Below, piece after piece: positions 9,086 through 17,322 of a stretch of DNA of 56,860 nt; position 1 is the first letter of the stretch; every line of letters begins with the position of its first letter. Where the stretch lies: NCBI GenBank assembly GCA_903881565.1, contig CAIRTR010000085.1, forward strand, positions 1 through 56,860, written 5' to 3'. This DNA is from Oligoflexia bacterium. Lineage in GTDB: Bacteria; Bdellovibrionota; UBA1018. A program made the translations under genes and the position numbers. A model generated the notes under the pieces. It saw only the letters and a list, made by a program, of their open reading frames with translations, made no database searches and had not been told where the DNA came from.

Positions 9086-9171
9086 ACAAAAAAACTCCTT
9101 TCATAAACTGCTCAGGAGTTGTTTCGGTCGCTCGACTCAAAAACTTAAACTGAATTGAACTGAATTAGACT

Positions 9172-9196
9172 GAAAAAAAAAGAGCGGGATCCCCGC
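9172..9196 (-). terminator. Rho-independent terminator of the flbD-motA-motB operon
   Basis: On the minus strand, eight bases after the motB stop codon, GCGGG-GAT-CCCGC forms a GC-rich hairpin followed at once by CTCTTTTTTTTT. Stem, tight loop and long U tract make a classic intrinsic terminator. It separates the stator operon from the downstream secreted protein gene. Confidence 0.88.
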
Positions 9197-9203
9197 GAAA
9201 AGG

Positions 9204-10109
9204 TCAATTGTAGCGATTGTTCAAGATAATGATTTCAACCCTGCGATTCTTTGCCCGAATCCAATGTTCATCTTCATCTGAGTGGGCTTGTTTTTTCGCA
9301 GGTTTTGCTGCATCACCTGCGGCATTTTCGCCGTCTTTGCCATCGCCCTTGTCGTCACCTTTATCATCACCTTTGTCTTCGGCCTTTTCCTTATTGCTTG
9401 CGAGCGGACGATAATGCGACATCCCAGAAGCACTGAGGCGCTTGGGATCCATTTCAAAGCGTTGCATCCAATACTTGACGACCCAAGAGGCGCGGGCGGC
9501 AGAAAGTTCCCAGTCACTTGAAAACCCCGCCTTCTTGGCCAAGGCCTCTTCTGAGGGATCCGTATGTCCTTCAATGCGAACATGGCGATCGGTTCGGGCC
9601 AAAATCTTTCCAATTCGATCCAGGATGGGGCGCATATCAAGCCTGACTTCGACATCACCTTGATCAAAAAAATCCTTCGCCGCCAGTCGAAGCATCATCC
9701 CTTTACTGTCGTACTGCATATTAAGTTTTTCGGAGAGATCCGACACGCCAAGCTCCAGGCTGATCGTCTCCTCCATGAGCTCGCGAATATCTTGCATCTC
9801 TGGATCGGGATCTGTGGCGGTATGGGTTTTCCCGGCCGGCATGTTCACAAGACGACCGGCTTGAGTTTGTTCTGCGTCAAACTGATTCACGCTCCCTCCC
9901 CCCGTGTTGCCAGTCAAATCCAGTTGCCCATAAGGAGCGGGAGCATTGAAAGCTTGAGCGATACTGGCTGAAACCTGTTTAAACTTTGCAATATCCGCCT
10001 GCGAGATGGCGTACATGATCACGAAAAAGGCAAAGAGCAGCGTAATAAAGTCGGCATAAGAAACCAGCCAGCGCTCAAGATTTACGTGTTCAGGGTGTTT
10101 TTTTCTCAC
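9204..10109 (-). CDS. motB: Flagellar stator protein MotB
   Basis: This 301-residue protein has MotB architecture. A short basic N-terminus precedes one transmembrane helix with the proton-accepting Asp at residue 20 (SYADFITLLFAFFVIMYA), then a plug/linker and an OmpA-like peptidoglycan-binding domain with IEGHTD (about 179), LSAARA and the terminal NRRVEI. With MotA it forms the ion channel that drives flagellar rotation in the inner membrane. Within the OmpA domain, residues 240-282 are an unusual Asp/Lys/Gly-rich insert containing KGDDKGDDKGDGKDG. The ATG overlaps the motA stop by four bases, which indicates translational coupling. The Asp indicates proton or sodium use but does not decide which. 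Confidence 0.95.
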   Translation of the reverse strand: MRKKHPEHVNLERWLVSYADFITLLFAFFVIMYAISQADIAKFKQVSASIAQAFNAPAPYGQLDLTGNTGGGSVNQFDAEQTQAGRLVNMPAGKTHTATDPDPEMQDIRELMEETISLELGVSDLSEKLNMQYDSKGMMLRLAAKDFFDQGDVEVRLDMRPILDRIGKILARTDRHVRIEGHTDPSEEALAKKAGFSSDWELSAARASWVVKYWMQRFEMDPKRLSASGMSHYRPLASNKEKAEDKGDDKGDDKGDGKDGENAAGDAAKPAKKQAHSDEDEHWIRAKNRRVEIIILNNRYN

Positions 10110-10894
10110 GCTTTAGCGTCTCCGCCGCCATGGCCTCCACCGCCTCTTAAATGCTCTTCGAGAAACACTTCCAATTTTTCTTTTAAGAAGTGAGGATTGA
10201 GTCCTTCTTGTATCCCCGTGACGCCCAGACGAATGACTTCTTTGACCATCATCCGCTGTTGGGCTTTCCGCTTCAATTTGGTCCCCCAAGGAATCAAGAT
10301 CAAGTTTGACAGCCCCACCCCGTAAACCGTCGCGACGAAGGCCACGGCGATCCCGTCTCCGATTTTCGAAGGGTCATTGAGCATCGACATAACGTGAATC
10401 AGACCCAAGACGGCTCCGATAATCCCGATGGTGGGCGCAAAACCTCCGGCGCCTTCAAAGACTTTTCCAGCCATTTCTTCTTCTTCAAACGTGATGTAGA
10501 TCTCGGTCTCCAGAATCTCTTTAACCGTATTGGGCTCAAAGCCGTCGATGACGAACTTGATGGAGCGTTTGAACATTTCGTTTTGAATCGTGTCTTTTTG
10601 CCCTTCGACGGCCAAGACACCCTCTTTTCGAGCAATGGTCGCAATGCGAACAATCTCCTCGATGACGGGCCGAAAATCCATGTCCACTTTCTTGTAAATC
10701 ACCGGAATCATCTGCACAGCGCGAATAATATCTTCAGTGGGATAAGCCACCAGCATCGCGCCCAACGTCCCCCCGACGACGATGATGGCTGCAGTGCCCT
10801 GCATGATTTGTCCGATATGGCCACCCTCAAGGAGTTGCCCCCCCACGATGGCGAAAAGACCCAAGAAACTTCCTACGACTGCGGCAATATCCAT
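10106..10894 (-). CDS. motA: Flagellar stator protein MotA
   Basis: This 262-residue inner-membrane protein has the usual four membrane segments and cytoplasmic loop of MotA. Recognisable parts are the N-terminal GSFLGLFAIVGGQLLEGG segment, the loop with EGVLAVE that contacts FliG, then GGFAPTIGIIGAVLGLIHVM and VAFVATVYGVGLSNLILIPWG, which carry the conserved proline-containing helices. AGGTGA precedes the ATG by five bases. flbD lies 24 bp upstream and motB overlaps the 3' end, so the three form one operon ended by the hairpin at 9172-9196. A C-terminal Gly/His-rich tail (RGGGGHGGG) is probably a flexible end. Confidence 0.96.
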   Translation of the reverse strand: MDIAAVVGSFLGLFAIVGGQLLEGGHIGQIMQGTAAIIVVGGTLGAMLVAYPTEDIIRAVQMIPVIYKKVDMDFRPVIEEIVRIATIARKEGVLAVEGQKDTIQNEMFKRSIKFVIDGFEPNTVKEILETEIYITFEEEEMAGKVFEGAGGFAPTIGIIGAVLGLIHVMSMLNDPSKIGDGIAVAFVATVYGVGLSNLILIPWGTKLKRKAQQRMMVKEVIRLGVTGIQEGLNPHFLKEKLEVFLEEHLRGGGGHGGGDAKA

Positions 10895-10918
10895 GAATTC
10901 ACCTAGTCCTTTTATCCG

Positions 10919-11158
10919 TTATCTCTCTTGTTGCCCCGACTTCACTGGGGGAGGGCCACCTGAACTCAAGGGCAGCACTTCAAAAAGTTTCTTCCGATAT
11001 TCGACACTTCGTTCAATTACTTCAGTGACACTCTCGCGCACCATAATCTTTTCGCCCGTGACCAGAGTCAAAAGAGTATCGGGAGTGGACTCGATGTACT
11101 TGATCATCTCACAATTGACGACAAACGGTTGTCCAGCAAGCCGACTCACATGAATCAT
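10919..11158 (-). CDS. flbD: FlbD family flagellar protein
   Basis: The 79-residue product matches the small FlbD family found in flagellar operons: MIHVSRLAGQPFVVNCEMIKYIE at the start and a TLVTGEKIMVRESVTEVIE core. Its exact role is unclear in most bacteria; it often sits next to motA, as here (24 bp gap). An extra Pro/Gly-rich tail ends in SGQQER. The ribosome binding site AGGGGAG lies in a tandem duplicated 15-mer just upstream. Confidence 0.9.
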   Translation of the reverse strand: MIHVSRLAGQPFVVNCEMIKYIESTPDTLLTLVTGEKIMVRESVTEVIERSVEYRKKLFEVLPLSSGGPPPVKSGQQER

Positions 11159-11159
11159 T

Positions 11160-11189
11160 AAAACTCCCCTTGAGAAAACTCCCCTTGAG
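11160..11189. repeat. Perfect tandem 15-bp duplication over the flbD ribosome binding site
   Basis: The 15-mer aaaactccccttgag occurs twice without a gap at 11160-11174 and 11175-11189. On the minus strand each copy carries AAGGGGAG, so flbD has two Shine-Dalgarno sequences, one at normal spacing and one 15 bases further up. Confidence 0.85.
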
Positions 11190-11221
11190 ACGTGTCTTAG
11201 TTAAAGTGTAACCTCAATCTT

Positions 11222-12550
11222 ATGACGTGGCTAGCTCCTCCAGACGAAAAGAGTCAAAAGACTAGTATGAGTCGTGGCGTTTCCACCTATCACCTCCCCG
11301 CCTCCTGGGGCCGAAGGTTAGGGGCAGCCGTAACGGATGGAATATTGGCGCTCGCAATTGGAGTGTCTGTCCTCACCCTGGGCAATCGGTTGGATTTTTG
11401 GTCGCTGACCCCCTCAAAACTCTGGATTTTGGGCGTCATTTTCATTTTTTTTGGAATCAGAAGACCTTCCCCAGGCACTCGCGTTTGGGGTATCAAAAAA
11501 GAGGGCCGCAATCGATTCCAACAAAAAGAGGCCTTGGGTTTTCTGATTTTCGTACGCATGGGGGCGACACTCATCCTGCTCTTCGCGCTTGTCGGTTTGA
11601 CCGAAGCCGCCCTTTTGAGCCATCCTCTTTGGAGCAGGGCTGCCCCATGGCAACCGACCGTGAATAACCCCACACTCGCCGTTACCTCACCCGCCCGACT
11701 TCGCCTCCCCTTTTTTTACACGCAGGCCCTTTGGCCCCTGAACTTTAACAGCCAGCCCATTTATTACGCGATCCCCTATGAAAAGGGCCCCCCCGAACAT
11801 TTCGTGGGACATATCATCGCTCGCTGGGACGAGCCCGGCTCGCCACGTGTTCGTGTGGTTTTCGAAGGCCCTAAGACCCCGAATGCGCCCTGGCCCATGA
11901 CGGCGATTCGAGATTGTTTTACAAAATCTTGGTTTTCGTTAATCAACCCTCAAGGCTTTGACTGCTTTGAAAAAAAACAGGACGTGCTCGCCAGACATTT
12001 GCGCGAGATCCATGCATTGAAAATGAGGGTTTCTAATATCCGTTGGTTTAAGCTGCCCTCCCAGGCTGAAGGGTTTTATCTGCATGCTGAAAAGGCCGAC
12101 AGTTTCCAGGAGCGGTTTTGTTTCATCACCCCTCACGGCATTCACCAAACGATCATCCTGGATCGGCCAAGCCACCCCAGCTCCGATTCCGCCTGGCAGG
12201 TTTTTCAAACTGTGCTTAACACCCTTGAACTTCGAGAAGACCTCAAAGACGGACAGGCTTGGGTGAATGAAGCCCTCTCAAAAGTAGATGTGAGAAATTC
12301 TGGGGAGGACGCCCTCAACCAGGCTCAGGCACTGCTCACCTCCAAGATCAGTGTCGATGGCAAGGTCCTGGACTCTTATTTCCATTTAGGGGGAACGGCC
12401 TACCTTTTAGCCAAGAAGAATCAGGCAATCCCCCGGGAGGTCGCGGGCACCTTGATAGAGAATATGGTCCATTATTCCCATGATTTAGCTCCTGAAGACC
12501 CTCGAACCGGCCAGCTGGAAAAAATGGCATTAGAAGCCAGAAGGAAGTAA
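11222..12550 (+). CDS. RDD-family membrane protein with large soluble C-terminal region
   Basis: The 442-residue product begins with an RDD-type membrane domain (residues about 25-145): ASWGRRLGAAVTDGILALAIG, a second helix around KLWILGVIFIFFG, the SPGTRVWGIK stretch typical of the family, and a third helix around GATLILLFALVGL. The remaining 290 residues are soluble and unrecognised, with Trp/Pro-rich segments and a helical C-terminus. RDD proteins include Na+/H+ antiporter-like and accessory membrane proteins; no function can be assigned. No ribosome binding site precedes the ATG at 11222, which is near the probable transcription start, so it could be leaderless. ATG 11267 is an alternative start. 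It is divergent from flbD. Confidence 0.75.
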   Translation: MTWLAPPDEKSQKTSMSRGVSTYHLPASWGRRLGAAVTDGILALAIGVSVLTLGNRLDFWSLTPSKLWILGVIFIFFGIRRPSPGTRVWGIKKEGRNRFQQKEALGFLIFVRMGATLILLFALVGLTEAALLSHPLWSRAAPWQPTVNNPTLAVTSPARLRLPFFYTQALWPLNFNSQPIYYAIPYEKGPPEHFVGHIIARWDEPGSPRVRVVFEGPKTPNAPWPMTAIRDCFTKSWFSLINPQGFDCFEKKQDVLARHLREIHALKMRVSNIRWFKLPSQAEGFYLHAEKADSFQERFCFITPHGIHQTIILDRPSHPSSDSAWQVFQTVLNTLELREDLKDGQAWVNEALSKVDVRNSGEDALNQAQALLTSKISVDGKVLDSYFHLGGTAYLLAKKNQAIPREVAGTLIENMVHYSHDLAPEDPRTGQLEKMALEARRK

Positions 12551-12602
12551 GAAAAATACGTTAGTTTTTCTCCCCCCATTCAGGTAAAAGACCCCCCACA
12601 GC

Positions 12603-13145
12603 ATGAAATGCCCATTTTGTTCCACCTTCAACACCCGCGTCATCGACTCCCGCCTCAATCAAACGGGCGAAATCACTCGGAGGCGGCGCGAGTGCCTCCA
12701 TTGCGGAGGACGCCTTACGACCTACGAGCGCATCGAAGAGCAGATGCCAGCGGTGATCAAAAAAGATGGCAGACGCGAAGACTTTAATTCTAGAAAAATA
12801 TTGGATGGGATCCAAAAAGCCTGTCAAAAGCGCGAAGTGACCATTGCCCAGATGGAACAAATCGTCCAGGATTTGGAGCGAAAAATTCAAGCCATGGGCT
12901 TAAAAGAAATTCCATCGCGCGCCTTGGGCCAGGTCGTCATGAAGGCGCTGCATCGCCTGGATAAAGTCGCTTACATCCGATTTGCTTCGGTTTACCGCGA
13001 TTTTCGCGACGTCGAGGACTTTGTCGCGGAACTGCGGGGCTCCCAAGGCGAGTTGCTTGTTCTAGAAGAAGAAGACGATGCGACCGAAAATCTGAAGTTT
13101 CCTTTTATTGAAGATTCCGCACCCGAGGCACCCAAACGTTTATGA
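12603..13145 (+). CDS. nrdR: Transcriptional repressor NrdR
   Basis: NrdR represses ribonucleotide reductase genes by binding NrdR boxes, using an ATP-cone that senses ATP/dATP. The N-terminus is the zinc ribbon MKCPFCSTFNTRVIDSR ... RECLHCGGRLTTYER with four Cys. The ATP-cone follows (VIKKDGRREDFNSRKILDGI to ASVYRDFRDVEDF). At 180 residues it is slightly longer than the usual 150-160 because of an acidic C-terminal tail. It overlaps nusB by ATGA, a pairing common in Gram-negative genomes. No NrdR boxes were found in this window, and no nrd genes are present. Confidence 0.96.
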   Translation: MKCPFCSTFNTRVIDSRLNQTGEITRRRRECLHCGGRLTTYERIEEQMPAVIKKDGRREDFNSRKILDGIQKACQKREVTIAQMEQIVQDLERKIQAMGLKEIPSRALGQVVMKALHRLDKVAYIRFASVYRDFRDVEDFVAELRGSQGELLVLEEEDDATENLKFPFIEDSAPEAPKRL

Positions 13146-13591
13146 AATCCAGACATCTTGCTCGTGAAATCGCTCTCCAGATCCTCTACCGCTATGACAT
13201 CGCAGGCAATGCGCCTACCACCAGCGCCGCGCTCAAAGCTGAGCTTGAAGGGCATTTCGCCCATTTTCATGTCTCTGAGAACTTGCGTCCCTTTGTCGCG
13301 CTTCTCGTTGAAGGAACCCTGGGCGCCATGGCCATTTTGGATGCGCTTTTAGAGAAACATACCGATAATTGGAAACTATCGAGGCTCGCTCATGTCGATC
13401 GCTCGCTGCTTCGCATGGCCGTCTATGAGATGACCCAAATCTCCGATACGCCGATCTCGGTGGTCATTAATGAAGCCATTGAACTGGCTAAGCAGTTTGG
13501 TACGTCTGACTCCCCTTCGTTTGTCAACGGAGTCTTGGACGCCATCAAGGGCGCCCGGGAAATCCCTGCAGCCGCGCCGTCAGATCACTGA
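13142..13591 (+). CDS. nusB: Transcription antitermination protein NusB
   Basis: NusB binds the boxA RNA with NusE (S10) and promotes antitermination of rRNA transcription. The 149-residue all-helical product has the family hallmarks: KSRHLAREIALQILY at the start, WKLSRLAHVDRSLLRMAVYEM in the middle, and the C-terminal INEAIELAKQFGTSDSPSFVNGVLD. Length is normal. The ATG overlaps the nrdR stop, so the two genes are translated together. The window does not contain ribH, its usual neighbour in other Proteobacteria. Confidence 0.96.
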   Translation: MKSRHLAREIALQILYRYDIAGNAPTTSAALKAELEGHFAHFHVSENLRPFVALLVEGTLGAMAILDALLEKHTDNWKLSRLAHVDRSLLRMAVYEMTQISDTPISVVINEAIELAKQFGTSDSPSFVNGVLDAIKGAREIPAAAPSDH

Positions 13592-13594
13592 CAC

Positions 13595-13624
13595 TTGCAC
13601 ACTGCCCCCGAACTCATATAGAAT
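13595..13624 (+). promoter_or_regulatory. Candidate sigma-70 promoter for the gene at 13634
   Basis: TTGCAC at 13595-13600 and TAGAAT at 13619-13624 are separated by 18 bases; an overlapping TATAGA at 13617 would give 16. The predicted transcription start lies only a few bases before the ATG at 13634, so the message would have almost no leader. Identified by eye only. Confidence 0.4.
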
Positions 13625-13633
13625 ATCCTCAGG

Positions 13634-14089
13634 ATGTCCGATGCTGATCGTCACAATAAAATTGAACTCGATCCTATCACAGCCTTAGAGAGCCAGACTC
13701 TCGAAGGCTGTGTTGCGACCTTGTATCAAAACGAAAGGCCGCTCTTCGGCTTAGCCGGTCTCTTGGATTGGCGCTTTCAAGGCGCGCTTTCCTCGTACCT
13801 GCGCTCGGGGGCGATGAGTGGCCGCGAGGGAGAGTGCATTTATGCGCCCTTTCAGAGCCATGGACGCGTCACTCATGTCATTTTCCTGGGCTGCGGCAGC
13901 AACAAAGCTTCGGGAGCTCGAAGCGTTCCCTCTCCCGCGTGTGTCGCCCTTCTGCGAAAGAATCTCGCGACCCTGACTTTACCGAAAATAGGCATTTCGC
14001 GAGCTGATTTTGGCACCCCTTCAGAATCCTTTTTTGAAGAGAATTTTCCTGATCATGGGAAAGGAGCTCCCCTTTGGGTGTGCCACTAA
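13634..14089 (+). CDS. Orphan domain resembling the N-terminal domain of M17 leucyl aminopeptidases
   Basis: The 151-residue product contains RPLFGLAGLLDWRFQGALSSYL followed by a GREGECIYAPF stretch and VTHVIFLGCGS. This order of motifs recalls the macro-like N-terminal domain of cytosol aminopeptidase, where a GLAG-DWR-like helix and a VFLVGLG-like strand occur. The catalytic C-terminal domain with its metal ligands is absent, so it cannot be an aminopeptidase. Stand-alone versions are seen in myxobacterial-type genomes as far as I recall; the role is unknown. It starts 42 bp after nusB behind its own candidate promoter and overlaps the next gene by 16 bases. Confidence 0.6.
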   Translation: MSDADRHNKIELDPITALESQTLEGCVATLYQNERPLFGLAGLLDWRFQGALSSYLRSGAMSGREGECIYAPFQSHGRVTHVIFLGCGSNKASGARSVPSPACVALLRKNLATLTLPKIGISRADFGTPSESFFEENFPDHGKGAPLWVCH

Positions 14090-14607
14090 AGCCTTCTCTC
14101 TCAGATTTGGCGGCGTGGTCGATCGATCGCTCAAAGAAGTTTGAGCCGCCGCAACGCAAACCCTTTGAGAAAATCACGGAAGCCTTGGATCTTCTCAACG
14201 GCCTGGCGGAGATTACGACCGAAAGTTTGAAGCAGATTCAGCCTAAAAAATCGGCTGCACCTCTCGTGACCGCTTCTGCTCCTGTGCCCGCCCCAGTGGC
14301 AGCAACGCCTTCGGCGGCCCCCGGAAAACTGATTCAAACCAAACCCATGTTTTCAACCTCACGCCCCGAGTACAAAGGCGCGCTTCAAGATCCAAAACTG
14401 GTCGAAGCGCTGTTGCGAATCACGCAAAACCGAAAAGCTCAAGGCAAGCCAAAACCCAAAGCCTCAACGATGCCTACCGAGGCCCAAGACAACGGGTTTC
14501 GCCTCATTCAACCTGAACAAATTGATGCCGGACTAAAACCGCAACCCGTGCGAGCAACTTTTTCTGCCAATCGCACTCCTGTAATGCGAACCCATAAACG
14601 AAAATGA
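14074..14607 (+). CDS. Unknown protein with Pro/Ala-rich linker
   Basis: The 177-residue product has a helical N-terminal part (about residues 8-60), a Pro/Ala/Val-rich linker (SAPVPAPVAATPSAAPG) and a basic, Lys/Arg-rich C-terminus ending in RTHKRK. There are no membrane segments or signal. TTG at 14074 is taken as the start because AAGGAG lies seven bases before it; GTG at 14080 is an alternative. It overlaps the preceding gene by 16 bases and is followed after 7 bp by another unknown gene, so three unknown genes form one unit. I do not recognise a family. Confidence 0.6.
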   Translation: MGVPLKPSLSDLAAWSIDRSKKFEPPQRKPFEKITEALDLLNGLAEITTESLKQIQPKKSAAPLVTASAPVPAPVAATPSAAPGKLIQTKPMFSTSRPEYKGALQDPKLVEALLRITQNRKAQGKPKPKASTMPTEAQDNGFRLIQPEQIDAGLKPQPVRATFSANRTPVMRTHKRK

Positions 14608-14614
14608 GAACGTA

Positions 14615-15142
14615 GTGAGAGTCGTCGATTTTTTATCCTTCATCCTCAAATCCCACGGACAAACCCTGCAAGAACTTGCGGCTTTTTTGCAAGAAGACGT
14701 GCTCTTTGAAGTCCTGGAGCAAGCCGGAGAGCTCGATCGCCCCCCTTCGCTTGCCGAAGTGACCCAATACCTTTCGCTGCATACGACCCTAACCCCTTTG
14801 CGTGAAGCCCATCCCAGTTACGAGTCACCCTACGTCTTGTTGGAGAATACCGTTCGAGAAATCCATCTCTCCCCCGTCCTTGAGTTTCACCTCTGGGCCT
14901 ACCCCCATTATCGTGCCTTTGTCGAAAGTTCCGTGGATCTGAGCGCAAGCGTCGTACAAGATTCAAAAGGCCCTATTCTCGTTGGTGAAGCGGTTGAGAG
15001 AGCCCAGGAATGGGTTAAAACCCTCCCCTTGCCGCCTGAGTCAGGTAAGCTTGCTGAAGCCATCTCGCGCAAGATTTGGCTCAGATTTCGGACTGAAGCA
15101 CTCAAGAAAATGGGGCTGCGTCCCATTTCTGCAGCGACTTGA
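14615..15142 (+). CDS. Unknown cytoplasmic protein
   Basis: This 175-residue product is soluble, moderately acidic and predicted mainly helical, with no signal or membrane segment. Its start is GTG at 14615, with only a weak purine stretch before it. Stretches such as HLWAYPHYRAFVESS and SRKIWLRFRTEALKKMG show no motif that I can name. It lies 7 bp after the previous gene and is probably last in the transcript that begins at 13634. The frame is supported by tight spacing rather than by homology. Confidence 0.55.
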   Translation: MRVVDFLSFILKSHGQTLQELAAFLQEDVLFEVLEQAGELDRPPSLAEVTQYLSLHTTLTPLREAHPSYESPYVLLENTVREIHLSPVLEFHLWAYPHYRAFVESSVDLSASVVQDSKGPILVGEAVERAQEWVKTLPLPPESGKLAEAISRKIWLRFRTEALKKMGLRPISAAT

Positions 15143-15226
15143 GCAGCAAGCGTCCTCCTTACGCAGTTTGCACTAGCTAATCAGCCGCCTGTCTTATTAA
15201 GATATTAATGGGGAATGTAGGTGCAT

Positions 15227-16144
15227 ATGGCGAAGGGAAAATCTCAAAACTTTATCGAAATCTTGAGCTGTGCTCTTGCGTTGCTGGCGGGGGGCCACGC
15301 GCTTGCCGGGACTCCGCGCAACATTAGCGAAGTGCCGCCTGCACGCACGGTTGAAGAATCCAAAGCGCGCTTTGATGATCGAGCCGCCGCGTTTATTCGC
15401 GACTATGCGGGCGTGCAATTGGGATTCATGGGATCCAACATCATGCGGTTTCCCATCATCTCGCTGGCGAGATTGCATTTTGGTGAAGACATTGAGTTGG
15501 TCAATCAGTCCATCATGGATCCAAGGTCCTATGCGTCCGCACTCCCAGGCACTGATTTTCATGACTTAGGAAAGCTATTCGCGCGAAACGGCGATTACGA
15601 CTTTGGTCTCAGAGGACTTGAAGTCCTCGCCTATCATTTTGCAAACCGGCCGGATTTACTTTGGCCAGAATCTCGCCAAAAAATCGTCTATGAGCTCATG
15701 ACCGCTACCGGCGGCGACTTCACGACTTACCACATGTTCGGGCCCGTAAAATGGAAAGAAACCGAAAACCATATTCTCCTTACCGAGAGTTCAAGGTTTC
15801 TCACCAATCAATTGCGTTTAAATGACCTTAAAGCGCAAGGCAAGTACGACGCAAGTTTTGACAATGACAAGAATGGGTTGAGCGAAAAGCTCCTGCGATT
15901 TATGCAGAAGTTCTTGAAAAATGACTTCGATGAGTTCAATTCTCGCCCCTATCAAAAGCTGGCTCTTGCCGCGGTAACGACGTTGTTTGAATATTCAGAG
16001 GACGCCCGAGTCAAACTCATGGCTGAAATGGTCATGAACTTTATGGATGCCAAATTTGCGGCCTCTTCAAAAAGCTTGCGCCGAAGCGTCCCCCTTTCAA
16101 CGGCAGCCCGCCTATGCCGAAACGCCCAATCTTGTGAGCATTGA
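15227..16144 (+). pseudogene. 5' fragment of a frameshifted secreted protein gene
   Basis: The frame opens at GTG 15221 or, more likely, ATG 15227 after AGGTG. A signal peptide (IEILSCALALLAGGHALA) shows export. About 280 residues of convincing helical sequence follow, including WKETENHILLTESSRFLTNQL, before the frame drifts into a short nonsense tail (after FAASSK) and stops at 16144. The true continuation is in the +1 frame, where sequence matching this protein's style resumes at once. The shift can be placed at AAAAA (16069-16073) or CCCCC (16090-16094). The Glu-Asn-His stretch and alpha-helical layout recall the alpha/alpha toroid of polysaccharide lyases, but this is a weak resemblance. 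It may be a recent inactivation or a sequencing error. Confidence 0.7.
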
Positions 16145-17096
16145 TCAAGAAAGCACACGCATGGCGCTGATGGCGGGCAACACCCAACACTTGGGCGAAA
16201 TGGATTCGCCCTACAGTTTGGATACGTGGAGTTTAATTGCGCAGGCCGTAGGAACTTACCGCGTTCCCGATATGATTTTGGATCTCATCGTTCGCGATGA
16301 GGAGCCGGGGCGTGTGTTTTTTCAGCGTTTTCATCATACCGCTTGGGAAGCTTATTCAGGCGCCCCTACGTTTCTGCTTGCCGCTGGCGGAAAATACAAA
16401 AGTCAGTGGGATTTTTTCACCAAGCAGTTGAGTTCCTGGGCAGTGCCCACGACGTTAATTCCTGCCCGCGAAGGTGTTTCTCGCGATCAAATGATTCACA
16501 TTGATGGATTGAGGCAGCTCAGTGCCAGACACAATCTGTGCTTAGCCCCCGGTTTTGCGTGCGGCATGAATGTCGTGATTCCCAAATTTATTCCTCCCTC
16601 TTGTCGCGAGACAGTGGGCAACTGGACGTTTGTGGATTTTACTTCGGCTGCGTGCCCCCTTCACTATGGTTTTTTTGTCGCCGCTTATATTGAACCTTGC
16701 ACCATGTGGAACTGCAAGAAAGTGGCAGACAATTTTGGTTTCTTGGAAGTGTCAGAACCCACGGCTTCGATGGATTTTGCAGCGTTTAAAAAGCAGATCT
16801 TGGCGAAGAACCCGGGGGCGAAATTCAAGCCCAGCGAAAACAATGTGTATGTCACTTCTCAGGGCGGGCGTGTGGAGTTTGAGCCCTTACCTTCCCTTGC
16901 TTACGATTACGGGATCCACGCCTGGAATGGTCAGAAGATGGATCTCAACGAGTTTCATTGGCCGCTGGCTCAAGGCGATTATATTCAGGCCGATGGCAGT
17001 GGGATGGTCATGATCACAAATCCGTATTTGCGCAAACGCATTATCCTGGATGGCCGAGATGCAATGAACCCTTGGCGCGGAGAAGTGGATCTCTAA
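16047..17096 (+). pseudogene. 3' fragment of the same frameshifted secreted protein gene
   Basis: This frame continues the protein of the preceding fragment: the reading is sensible from KACAEASPFQRQPAYAET onwards and runs 330 residues to the stop at 17096. An ATG at 16047 exists but lies in the overlap and has no ribosome binding site, so independent translation is unlikely. The segment contains several Cys (CLAPGFACG, CRETVG, CPLHYG, EPCTMWNC), fitting a disulfide-bonded exported protein, and ends in a probable beta-rich domain. Together the two parts would make a protein of about 620 residues. No catalytic motif is certain. Confidence 0.7.
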
Positions 17097-17105
17097 GTAT
17101 CCCGT

Positions 17106-17143
17106 GGGCAGCGTGGCTGCCCGGCGGATATGCGAATGTATCC
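17106..17143 (+). terminator. Two consecutive hairpins after the frameshifted gene
   Basis: Nine bases after the stop codon, gggcagc-gtg-gctgccc makes a perfect 7-bp GC-rich stem with a three-base loop (17106-17122). ggata...tatcc gives a weaker second stem (17126-17143). The first T-rich stretch appears only about 17 bases later, so the pair is not a textbook intrinsic terminator, though the position suits one. Confidence 0.4.
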
Positions 17144-17322
17144 GACTGGTATTTCTGGAATTTTTTTAAAATTTAATTGCAAATCTTTTTTCGTTCTGCG
17201 ATAAAGAGGCACTTTTACCCACAATAAGTGCGTTTTAATTACACCGTCTTTTCTATTTACCTTTGTCGCGCACTTTCATGAATTCACTAAAACCACTCTC
17301 TTTCATGAAAGGCACCAGACCT

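Noticed and set aside
16047-16144. Programmed ribosomal frameshift in the split secreted gene
   Set aside because: A +1 change at a short homopolymer without a known slippery pattern or stimulating structure is more simply a mutation or a read error.
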